A stretch of 64,000 bases of DNA. Source: Diabrotica undecimpunctata. Taxonomy: Eukaryota; Arthropoda; Insecta; Coleoptera; Chrysomelidae. The stretch spans positions 14,370,377 to 14,434,376 of the forward strand of contig NC_092810.1 of the NCBI RefSeq assembly GCF_040954645.1. The letters run 5' to 3'. Each line of letters opens with the position of its first letter. Position 1 is the first letter of the stretch. The position numbers were made by a program, and so were the translations under genes. This document shows positions 55,407 to 64,000 of the stretch, in pieces. Below the pieces are notes generated by a model. The model worked only from the letters and a program-made list of their open reading frames with translations, was not told where the DNA came from and did not search any database.

Positions 55407-56737
55407 CTCAGTGACACTAGAAGTGTTACACCCAGAAGGAATAATTTCTTGAACTTTATTTTGTTGGCAACATGGTAGATTTACATGAAGAATAAAACAA
55501 TAACGTAAAAAAATTTTTATTAAAAAGTAATAAAAAGAAAATTAATAATGTGTTTGGCGACCTCGCAGCTGAACACACTCCTGTATACGTCTAGGCATTT
55601 ACAAAATAAGATGATCGATGTCTGCTTGTGGCACCTTGTTCCAAGCAACTTGAATTTTATGTATTAACCATGCCAGAGTCTGTGGAGGATGGTGCAAGGT
55701 GGACAGTCTCCCTCCCATCATATCCCATACATGTTCGATAGGATTTAAATCCGGAGCACGAGGCGGCCACGACAAAACATTAACGTCAGCTTCTTAGAGA
55801 AGATCCGTAGTTTGACCATCAATACGGGGACGCGCATGCTTGCTGAAAAAGGACGTCTCGACGGCCGTCGAGATAAGGCAGTAAAGTGGTTTATAAGATG
55901 TTATCAACATAACGCGTAGCTGTCATATGGCCTTGAATATGCTGAAGTAGTAATTGGCTACCATAGGTAATAGCCCTATATCTCATCGCTCTCCATCATC
56001 GCTACCATCCTACGACCATCATGCATTCCTAAACAGAATCGTGATTTATCGCTGAATGCTACATTACGCCATTCTGCCACCCAATGCTGCTGTTCTCTGC
56101 ACCACCTCTGTCAAAGGAAGCACTAGTCGTAGGCGGAGTAAAACCAGTCCAAACCAACCAAATGCGATGGTATAGTGTACGCATACTAACAGGTCTACCT
56201 ACTACTCCAAACGATTGGTCAGCGATTTGACACGTAGTAGCAAAACAGTCTCGTAGAGCCAGTACTCTAAAGGACCCATCTTGACGCTCTGTGGTACGCC
56301 TCGGTTGACCAGTTGGCCTTCTTCGTGTTCCTCAACCTTCTTTTGTATACACATGATAAACACATAACCGTCATTGCTGTACAATTAACACGACGGCCAA
56401 TTTCGCGATACGACAAACCCATATCATTATACGCAATAATTCTACCCCTGTCAAAATCGTTAACATGTTGGTAATTTTGGTTTATTCGAACTCGAGACAT
56501 TTTCTTACACTAAATACAATTAGACTGAGGAATAATAATTAAAAATTCCTATACGAACCGCTTTTCATAAATCGGTCTCTTCCCAAAAAAATTTAAAGAT
56601 ATGTTTTTACAAAAAGTAGAAAAGATAAAACATTGATATTGATATCATAGCATGTCTTAAATATAGTCATTCTGTTGCCAAAAAATTAAATTTAAGAAAT
56701 TATTTCTTCTGGGTGTAACACTTCTAATGTCACTGAG
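55407..56737 (-). mobile_element. Tc1-like element with long (~65 bp) TIRs
   Basis: Arms 55407-55472 and 56673-56737 match, inverted, at the large majority of positions (shared GAAGTGTTACACCCAGAAG and GGCAACA). Both ends are flanked by TA (55405-55406, 56738-56739). The 1.33-kb length and the enclosed DD34E-type transposase relic fit Tc1/mariner. Confidence 0.85.
55560..56500 (-). pseudogene. Tc1-like transposase relic
   Basis: From ATG at 56500: MSRVRINQNYQHVNDFDRGR, then IIAYNDMGLSYREIGRRVNC, a paired-type helix-turn-helix. After a shift at about 56350 come HEGQLVNRGVPQSVKMGP and, in another frame, RVLALRDCFATTCQIADQSF. Later frames give VSMRTLYHRIWLVWTGFTPP, then a catalytic region too broken to read fully. 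The C-terminal SYRTCMGYDGRETVHLAP stretch corresponds to the Pro-(Asp/Glu)-His-Val-Trp-Asp region of relatives, and ADIDHL-like remains lie near 55610. Many frameshifts, no intact catalytic triad demonstrable. Confidence 0.7.
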
Positions 56738-56739
56738 TA

Positions 56740-57107
56740 TATTTTATTTATTAAATAGTTTTCATTTAATTACTGATATTATTTTTGTTGTTTGGTACTG
56801 ATCTTAACCTTTTGTAACTATTAAGTCCGTATGATTAAATTGTCTCTTGTACACTAGAAGCACGACTTCCTATACTCAATTAAACATTATATCGATCCTC
56901 GCCAATTTCTATACCTATATCTCACTCATTTTGAGCTGTCACGTTCCTCTCTCGAGAATTGATTGATTTCATTTGCAGAGAAAAATACGAAAAATATCGG
57001 CTAACGCAACTATTTAATTCTCCCCGATCATAAAAATCATGCGGTTCAGTTGCTTGTAATTGGTATTGAGTTACCAACCGTCAGCCTAACGAAGAGCGAG
57101 ACAGAAA
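56740..57107. promoter_or_regulatory. Possible promoter region of a plus-strand gene
   Basis: Not obviously transposon-derived and less AT-biased from 56930 on. An initiator-like GTTCAGTTGC at 57044-57053 lies 60 bp before the ATG described next. No TATA box. Weak evidence. Confidence 0.25.
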
Positions 57108-57141
57108 ATGAAGGGAGCCAAGAAAAACGGCCGCGGACGAG
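57108..57141 (+). CDS. Candidate short first coding exon (partial)
   Basis: ATG at 57108 in an A-rich context (GACAGAAAATGA) encodes MKGAKKNGRGR and runs into CGAG|GTAAAA, an acceptable splice donor. A basic, Gly/Arg-containing start is plausible for a nuclear or ribosomal-type protein, but eleven codons cannot identify anything. If unspliced, the frame stops after five more codons. Included because this is one of two places in the window that look like a host promoter and first exon. Confidence 0.22.
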
Positions 57142-57805
57142 GTAAAATGAAAATATGAAAGTTTTTGGTTGTTCGGAGTTAATGGTATTGGATTTTCAAA
57201 ATATTCCGCCACAATACAGATAATAATATGACTTGTTTTAAAATAAGCCGTAACTCTCTGGGTAAAATTTAGGGTTGAGATTGTGTGGGAGCTGTGGAAG
57301 GTATATTATTTCATATCGGATGACTCATTTTTAGCGTTTATATTTTTTAAATTAAATGGAACTCATTTTAAGACATGGATACTGTTTTAGAAATGTTTTT
57401 AAAGTTACAGACATACAGTAAAAGCTAAATAAAGTTGCATGCACGTAACCAAGGTCGTGATTCTATTGTATGTGTGGCTACATTTCTATAGAAAAGTGTA
57501 TGTTACTTTAGTTGGCTAAACAATCACTTCTAAAAATAACCCGATCAATAAAAAAACATTTGTAACAAAATAATGTATATACAATATAGCTTTTTTGGAT
57601 TTAGACGTCCCTCATTGTAAAATTTTGTGTTGAAATGTTCACGAAGAAACCACCAACTACTGACGGAGTATTAGTCACTACCAGAAATATTGTTATGTTG
57701 CCACGTCGTTTGTTGAGTTTTCAATCAGTGTTCTGTGACTCTTGTACTCGTGGTATCATCAATTTTTGAGGTTATCTCGTGAAAAACATTTATTTATTTG
57801 TCAAA
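57142..57805. other. No recognisable gene
   Basis: AT-rich. It would be intron or the 5' flank of the transposase that starts at 57806. Confidence 0.35.
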
Positions 57806-57808
57806 ATG

Positions 57809-58070
57809 CCCAAACAGCTAAATAGTCGATGCAAAGAACTTGTGGCTTCATCAGTTAACTATTTAAGAAGGAAGGAATAATGGCCCTTTGTTACCCTTAA
57901 ACGCTGTGCAAGAGGTAATATGCGAATAAAATATTACTTATTCCCAAACAGCTAAATAGTCGATGCAAAGAACTTGTGGCTTCATCAGTTAACTATTTAA
58001 GAAGAAAGGAATAATGGCCCTTTGTTACCCTTAAACGCTGTGCAAGAGGTAATATGCGAATAAAATATTA
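57809..58070 (+). repeat. Tandem duplication of the transposase first exon (134-bp unit)
   Basis: 57809-57942 and 57943-58070 are the same sequence, with a single difference noticed (AAGGAAGG versus AAGAAAGG) before identity ends at 58070. The unit covers all of exon 1 except its ATG, plus the donor. Confidence 0.9.
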
Positions 58071-58147
58071 TTACTTTACTTTACAAAAAATTTGTATTAT
58101 TTTAGCGTGTAGCTGCTGCTTTAAAAATCAGTGTAAGAACAGTAAAC

Positions 58148-58238
58148 TTCTTCTTCTTGCGCCACTCTTATCGGAGATTTGAGATCATCAAGGCTATCCT
58201 GACCTTGTTTACAGCTCACTTAAAGAGTTGATAAGTGG
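58148..58238 (-). mobile_element. 91-bp RTE 3'-end insertion
   Basis: Minus-strand reading AAVNKVRIALMISNLR followed by an AAGAAGAAG tail is the extreme 3' end of the RTE family. It is flanked by AGAACAGTAAAC (58136-58147) and AGAACAGTTAAC (58239-58250), a 12-bp target duplication with one difference. Confidence 0.8.
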
Positions 58239-59299
58239 AGAACAGTTAACAGCATATGTCAAATGCAGAAAAAAGGTGAACAGTTCGAGTCACCAAAGAA
58301 AAAGCATTGCACTAATAAACGAGTAACAAAAACATATATACCATTTACAATATGTACCAGAGAAGTAAATATGATTATAGCAAATATACATTTAACATAA
58401 TTTTATTTCTGTATGCTTTTAGAACAGAACGTAACGGTTTAATCATTGTGGTCCCAATTGAAAGATAAAGAATTATTAATTGGTAGTACCACTTCTTTAA
58501 AAAGATTACTCAAAGAACTTGGGTTTGAGTGGATGAAGAATAATCCACGACGAGAACTTATGGAATTACCTAACGTTGTTTTTGAAAGAGTGCAATTCTT
58601 GAGAACTTATAAAGAAGCGAGGGATGAAGGTATATACCAATTCGTGTTTCTCGATGAAACTTGGATATTTCAAAATGGGATGATTGGTCATTCTTGGCAA
58701 AATGAAAATATAAAGAGTATTAATACCACTAAAAGAGATGGCAAAAGGTTTGTTGTAGTGCTGAAGCAATATTTTGTTCAAAAACTCAACTTAGTGATTA
58801 TCATGGGGAAATTAACCAGGCAAATTACTTTAAATACAGGATGGTCAAAAAGTGCTATTGAGGAGTAGTTGACAGAAAAAAAACATTCCTATTCTTATAT
58901 GATGTTCAAAACAGAACTGTTGCGCATCGTTTCTCAATAAATTTAAAGATATAGCCTTACAAATAAATGTCATTTATTTTAAAGATTTTTTTAGAAATAA
59001 ACCACAAACCAAGTATATAGTGGACGATATGGCAGAACTGTATGGACACAAAGTTTTACGTCTTTCTCCTTACCATTTTATCTTTAACCCTATTGAATTA
59101 ATTTGGGGCATAACAAAAAATTTTTACAATAGGCACATTGGTAGAGATGTTGCTGGAGATGGAACAGCGCTGTCTAAACACGTGGCATGAGGCACTTTAC
59201 ATGATTACTCCTGATATGTGAAAAACTCTATTAATCATACTGAAAGAGAAATATTTAACTGGTATGACAGAGAAAGTTTAGTTTTGTATTTTTAAATTT

Positions 59300-59600
59300 G
59301 TTATCTTTCCAAACAATCTCCTGAAAGTAGGTAGGACACTTAATTCTCTGTAGCAGTTAGGATCTTTTCGATTACCCTTTTTAAAAATGAATTTCTATTC
59401 AGATGGTACTTTAATTTGTTGACAGTCAATACTCATTAGAAAAGTTATTCCTTCTATTAGGAGTGGACCTCCTGCTTTAAGTAACTCTACAGCTATATTT
59501 CCAGGTCCTGGATATTGCCCGTTTTTCGTTTTAATTAACGCAGTAGGGACCTCGTCGTTAGTAGTATCAATGTTTCTATTTGTTTGTCTCTCCGTACTGA
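59300..59600 (-). pseudogene. RTE-like LINE, start of RT domain
   Basis: The minus frame gives EVPTALIKTKNGQYPGPGNI, AVELLKAGGPLLIEGITFLM and QQIKVPSEWK, with FKKGNRKDPNCYRELS in the next frame. This is the RT fingers of a BovB/RTE-like element (KMKNGKAPGPDxIPVELLKAGG in relatives). Truncated at both ends. Confidence 0.75.
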
Positions 59601-59727
59601 ATTCTTTTGCCATATATATTTTAATCTGGACAATGGCAAGTGTGACCTTGACGAAACGTCGCCAAAACAATGGTTTTTCTAAAAACTAAAACTATTTAAC
59701 GCGGAGTCAAACCCGGAAAACAACTGA

Positions 59728-59835
<108 letters not shown>

Positions 59836-59948
59836 ATGATGTGTTTTTTGTTTGAATGATGAGCAATGAGTATTTTTAATATTATAATATATAGGGTTTT
59901 TATCGCGGTTCTCAAAGAATTAGCTTGTAAGTACTTTTTTAAATTATC

Positions 59949-59954
59949 TTTATT
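59949..59954 (-). terminator. Polyadenylation signal AATAAA of the solo LTR
   Basis: Minus-strand AATAAA about 120 bp before the LTR 3' end. Confidence 0.5.
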
Positions 59955-60626
59955 ATAACTATTATGAAACACACATATATATCTAACCTAGTCAATGTAA
60001 ATTTAAAATAAACTATCTTTAAACTGATATTCTTATAAAACTAATTAAATTCTATAGACAATCTAAAATTTAAACAAACTATCTTCAAAATTGAACTTGT
60101 TATGACACTAACTAAATTATATTAACAAAATTTTGTACCTTTCTTTCACTGAATGCCTAAATGAACTGTTTTCCACTAAGTATATAGATTCTAATCACCA
60201 CTGAATGTCTTCGTACTTCAGTTATCCTTGTTTTTTTTTGTGAAATTACTTTTTCCAATTATCAGCTTCTACCAATTTAAGATATAGTTTTCTTCACCAG
60301 CATTTATACACCACCAACCAAACCAGCAAACAGCATTTATATTTATTCTTCTTTTCAATATACCAATATCCAATTATTATAAGTTGATTTATACTAATCT
60401 CCAACCATAATATAATTTAATTTCTTCCAATATACTTTTATAATCTGATTCACTGACTCCAACTAACTTTCATATTTCTTACTAAACTTTTCTGACTGAC
60501 TTCTTGAAAATTCTGAACAATTTTCTTCACTATTCACTAACTAAATGTGTCTATTAACTTTCATAATGAACTGGCCTGACTTCTGACTAAAAACTTCCAA
60601 AAACTGCCATCTTGAATCCAAATCAC

Positions 60627-60639
60627 GGGTATTTATATC
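60627..60639 (-). promoter_or_regulatory. TATA box of the solo LTR
   Basis: GATATAAATACCC on the minus strand within the LTR. Confidence 0.5.
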
Positions 60640-61211
60640 TTTTTGATATTCTAGAACCATCTCGTAAGATATCATGTTCCAATTTGTTCCATTACTTTCA
60701 TATAGATGTTCTCGAAAAAAATATCTGTTCGATCCACCGCCATAATCATTATATCGAGAATGTTCGACTGTAAACAATGGTCATCTCCGCTGATCCAGAG
60801 AATTCCATTCTTTTCTATTAATAATTTTGTTTACATTTAGGCTTTTCAGATCAGAATAAACATTCAAATTAGTAACTAACACTCTAATTTAATAAAATAC
60901 ACATTTCAAACAATATAATTATAACCCCACTTTATATTCCCTTATGATTAATTTCTATCTGTCAAATTACTTACTGTATAGTTGGTTGCCTAGGCACATG
61001 GCTCACTTACATATATCTACCACATTATAATTACTAAAATACAACTTTTTACAATTATTATATGCTAATTTATTAAAAATGCCCTCACATAAATATATTT
61101 TTATTAAATTCTCTAGTATATAAATTCTTAAAATAATCAAATACTTTTTTATATCTAATATTATGTAGTATATAACTTATAAATTATTTTCTATAAACCC
61201 CAATCGTCACA

Positions 61212-61755
61212 ATATATATATTAAAACATAATAATATTAGAATAAATATTTATTTACATTCTAAATAACTACTTAATTGATAGACTGCTATTTGTTAACA
61301 CATTCTGGTGCACCCTAAAAAGCAAATAGAAACTCAGAATCAATAACCAATTAGGAATATTGAATGTAAGGCGTCCACGACCTTACACCAACGCAAATAC
61401 GGCAAATTTAATGAAGAGTCTAGTATCTCATTCAATATTCAATACCTTGGTTATGCGTAAAGGGACTTGTTAATGAATTTATTTAACTTTGCAGAGCTGA
61501 TGCGCGGACCTGCAGTTCACAATGTAAGAATATTCCACTAATCTCCAATTCTGGCGATTCGCTTTCAATATTCTTCAACAATCGTTGGATTGATTAGTTC
61601 GTGAGGTGTTTTGTGTTAGTTATTTGGAATTTAAGTGTATAGTCGAGGCAATGAAGCACAAAAACCGGGACAAAATAGACGCAGTAAGACGAAAGCAGTT
61701 TGATGTTTTCGATTCGTGAGAGTGTCAAGTAATCTTGCACATTTCATATAAAACC
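61212..61755. other. No recognisable gene
   Basis: Sequence to the right of the solo LTR. No coding family or repeat boundary found. Confidence 0.4.
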
Positions 61756-61945
61756 ATTCGAAACTTGTTTCTCGTAAGTTGTCGAGGTCACTAAACACAA
61801 ATATCATCAGCGAAGGCGAAGGTCTATGAGATATCTCCAGGAGTTGAATGCAGATCACATACAAAATAATTTGAAACTCGTTTCTCTGGACTTTCTAGGT
61901 GACTGAACACGAATATCATTTCAGCGTAGGTGAGGAATGCAAAAA
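61756..61945. repeat. Diverged direct repeat, two units
   Basis: 61756-61825 (TTCGAAACTTGTTTCTC onward, including CACTAAACACAAATATCAT) resembles 61870-61945 (TTTGAAACTCGTTTCTC ... GACTGAACACGAATATCAT), offset about 113 bp. Confidence 0.5.
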
Positions 61946-61984
61946 CAATTTGATATATGTATGTAAAAAAATTTAACAAAATTT

Positions 61985-62528
61985 CTTTTTCTTCTTTACA
62001 TTTAATTCAGCATAAGTTTCTGTATTAGTACTATTACACTCTGCATAATTTTTGAGGGCAACATTGCATTTTAATCCATTTTTCCTTCATCCACAGCTAC
62101 TGCTGCAATGTTTTTTGCAGCTCAAAAAAATTAGGTTTATTACATTTGTAGGGCTAGGCGGCTGAGTGATTTTAATGTGTTGTAGAAAATTTTCTTTAAT
62201 TCCTCATCCCCAATTTGTGGTATCTAAAACGTCTTCGTCGTACAGCCAACTGTATACCTGTAAGTAGACGTGTTTAAGATGTTGTGTGAACGCGTCTACC
62301 GTAGGTAAAAATTTACGTAAAGAAATTTTTCTTTTTTTTTTTCTCTATAGCTATTAGGTACATTCTGTACCGATAAGTTTCACGCAACTGGACGTAGCTG
62401 AGATTACAGTGGTTGAGAACTTTTGGCTTTCTAAATGAAGTAGAAGCACCATACAATGGAAGAAGTAGTTGACTGCCACAGTCAACTAGCTCGTCGACGA
62501 TCAAACCCTTTTTATTTAAATTTTCCAA
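61985..62528 (-). pseudogene. Relic of an uncharacterised insect gene with Cys-rich tail
   Basis: The minus frame from 62528 reads MENLNKKGLIVDELVDCGSQ, LLLPLYGASTSFRKPKVLNH and YVQLRETYRYRMYLIAIEK. Next frames read KFLPTVDAFTQHLKHVYLQV then YSWLYDEDVLDTTNWG, and finally SCKKHCSSSCG, a stop where Cys would be, and RKNGLKCNVALKN, EC. The order PLYGA...YVQ, LP--DA--QHLKRVYLQ--W, WG, C-x3-C-x3-CG-C-x4-GLxC recalls an insect protein family of unknown function that spreads with transposons. I know the pattern but no function. At least four disruptions. Confidence 0.5.
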
Positions 62529-63050
62529 GATGGATGCCTAGGTCTGAGTTATTTTGGAAGATGTTAATAAACTTTAAGTTTTCAAGAAACATTTTTTTAA
62601 ACTTGCAACTCTGCATTTGTGCATAAGCAGTATGTACTTTTCAAATGTATTTTTGTTATGCACAAATGTAATTTTTTATTTCTTCATGATCGTATTAGTT
62701 CACAAAATTTCCTGACACTCTTACGAATTAAATACACCATACTGCATCTTAATCCGTCTTACTGCGCCAATTTTCGAAGGTTCGTTGCTTAATTTCCTCG
62801 ACTAATATACGAAAATTTAAATATATTGTTTAATTTATCTTAGTTTTTTGTATGGGATCAAATTAAACATAGCAAACTAGCATCCAGAAACTTAGTAAAT
62901 AATGCCTGGACGAGTAGGAGATCGAGACTTGAAAACGTATAACTCTTGATAGGGAAAATAACGAGAAAGATATTATGGAAAAACAGGCAATAAAAAATCA
63001 AATAAAATATAAATATCATATAAAAGAGTTATAAAAATAATTAATTTCTC
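62529..63050. other. No recognisable gene
   Basis: AT-rich. No feature seen. Confidence 0.4.
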
Positions 63051-63240
63051 GATATAGGGTTATGGGGCTACCTCTCATTAAAAAGACTAGAAAAAGAAAA
63101 ATTATAGAAAATTTTCTTAAATTTTTTAAAACGGATGACATTCTTAGCACATGGGATGCCACAAGGATCAACGGTAATCCTAACGAACAGCTTACAATTG
63201 TGCAATTAGGATCACCGGTGTTACTTGTAGGTATTTAACA
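63051..63240 (+). pseudogene. Possible LINE RT scrap
   Basis: LAHGMPQGSTVILTNSLQL at about 63150-63200 resembles the Jockey-type (G)MPQGSxLSPxL motif, but the surrounding frames give no second motif. Weak. Confidence 0.2.
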
Positions 63241-63636
63241 TTCAGAATTATTATACCGGTCGGCAGTGTGAGGACGCTCAAATAGTTTTACTGTGGTATA
63301 CTAGGACTTGTTTGCTTATGTTCTTTTGTTAGGCGCGATAATGTCGTAAATAGCTTGTAACAACAGCTAAGAGAATACGGCGTTGTAGAAACGATTAGTC
63401 GCATTCATTATCAAGTTTTTCTATGGAATTAGCAGTTTTTTGGGTAAATTTGAAATTGTATAAAGTAAGTACCTATATGTAGTTTATTCGTTTTAACACC
63501 TTGTTGCTGTATTATTTGTAAGGATAAACAAAATATTACAGTATTTATTTTACATAGCCTCAAATATTTTTTCTTACTTTCAATTCATGAAAAATGGTGT
63601 TAGTAAAGTTACTTTTTTTATAAAAAAGATGAAAAA

Positions 63637-63762
63637 ATTTGATTTCACGTTCAAAGCGTCTATGTATCTATTGATACGTATTTCGACTTAAAAAGTCTCA
63701 TCAGAATAGTTATTCATATCCGTTCTAATAGATACATAGACGCTTTGAACGTGAAATCAAAT
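63637..63762. repeat. Perfect 36-bp inverted repeat with 54-bp loop
   Basis: Arms 63637-63672 and 63727-63762 are exact complements (core TTCACGTTCAAAGCGTC). The loop contains a smaller hairpin, GACTTAAAAAGTC (63685-63697). Confidence 0.9.
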
Positions 63763-64000
63763 CTTTTCTGTCTTTTTCATTTTATTCGGATCTACTCTGT
63801 ATGAGTACGAGAAACAAATTCGTTAGGATTTCTGCCTAGATGAATAGACATGTCGTGGAATGCAAATTTTAGATTCCCCATGTCTCTTTTTAATATCTTT
63901 ATCATCGTCTGGCGATGTCTTGCAATTTTTAGAAGGCTCCAGATTAAAGCAGAAATCTGAATTTGTTTCAAAACTATCTTACCGATTTTTCTATCAGATG
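63763..64000. other. No recognisable gene
   Basis: AT-rich to the window end. Confidence 0.4.

Larger units (their letters stand above)
57806..59290 (+). pseudogene. IS630/Tc1-superfamily transposase with introns, broken
   Basis: Exon 1 at 57806 reads MPKQLNSRCKELVASSVNYL then, shifted, NNGPLLPLNAVQE ending at GAG|GTAATA. It is present twice in tandem. An acceptor TATTTTAG at about 58107 leads to RVAAALKISVRTVN, completing a helix-turn-helix. The exon is interrupted by a LINE insert and continues SICQMQKKGEQFESPKKKHC. The catalytic domain (58446-58868) carries LWSQLKDKELLIG, LKELGFEWMKNNPRRELM, VFLDETWIFQNGMIGHSW (first Asp) and later frames HKVLRLSPYHFIFNPIELIW (third acidic residue, Glu) and NHTEREIFNWYD. 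The second Asp block (DNAPYHS in relatives) is lost in a deletion around 58850-58950. This matches an insect family annotated only as DDE_3-type. Confidence 0.7.

Noticed and set aside
60541..60777. 78-codon minus ORF in the LTR
   Set aside because: No motif; it spans the LTR's TATA region and is probably chance.
61756..61945. CRISPR-like repeat arrangement
   Set aside because: Only two diverged units in eukaryotic sequence; no array.

Overview
This is AT-rich, non-prokaryotic DNA. Its repeat content points to an insect: RTE/BovB-like, Jockey, R1 and R4-like LINEs, piggyBac, hAT, pogo and Tc1/mariner elements, a tRNA-derived SINE, a solo LTR and long (TA)n arrays. A beetle with a large, repeat-rich genome fits best, but that is a guess from repeat flavour. 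Almost every recognisable coding stretch is a transposable-element relic, and I see no bacterial-style operons.

Layout. 1-2.9 kb: two fused R4-like LINE pieces (minus) and an RTE 3' end (plus). 3.66-6.3 kb: a structurally complete pogo element with TIRs and TA target duplication. 6.6-7.6 kb: scrambled LINE pieces. 7.57-9.26 kb: a complete but dead Tc1-like element. 10.3-13.6 kb: RTE-like LINE and a second copy. 15.3-18.5 kb: two LINEs, the second split by a SINE with target-site duplication. 19-26.2 kb: degraded LINE fragments, a pogo C-terminal piece and an orphan gene fragment. 26.8-27.3 kb: the best host-gene candidate, a signal-peptide exon on the minus strand ending at a consensus splice donor, below a CpG-rich stretch. 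27.5-29.3 kb: R1-clade LINE with a nested RTE piece. 30-31.8 kb: RTE end and a relic of an uncharacterised insect gene family. 33.7-36.9 kb: piggyBac relic split by a Jockey LINE. 37.4-41.6 kb: LINE split by a nearly intact hAT element whose transposase gene has a visible intron. 42.5-43.9 kb: LINE 3' half with an RNase H domain and 14-bp target duplications. 44.5-48.3 kb: LINE and piggyBac fragments. 50-53.3 kb: RNase H/zinc-knuckle LINE fragments and one unidentified ORF. 53.3-54.8 kb: third piggyBac relic. 55.4-56.7 kb: Tc1-like element with about 65-bp TIRs. 57.8-59.3 kb: another DDE transposase relic with a duplicated first exon and a 91-bp LINE insertion. 59.7-61.2 kb: (TA)n array holding a solo LTR. 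62-62.5 kb: relic of a Cys-rich-tail gene. 63.6 kb: a 36-bp perfect inverted repeat.

The window therefore reads as intronic or intergenic sequence in which successive elements inserted into one another. Several nesting events can be ordered from target-site duplications: SINE into R4-like, Jockey into piggyBac, hAT into LINE, RTE end into transposase, LTR into (TA)n. Nearly all transposase and RT genes are broken. The Jockey copy at 34.7-36.2 kb has the longest undamaged reading frame (at least 413 codons), and the hAT element is the least damaged DNA transposon.
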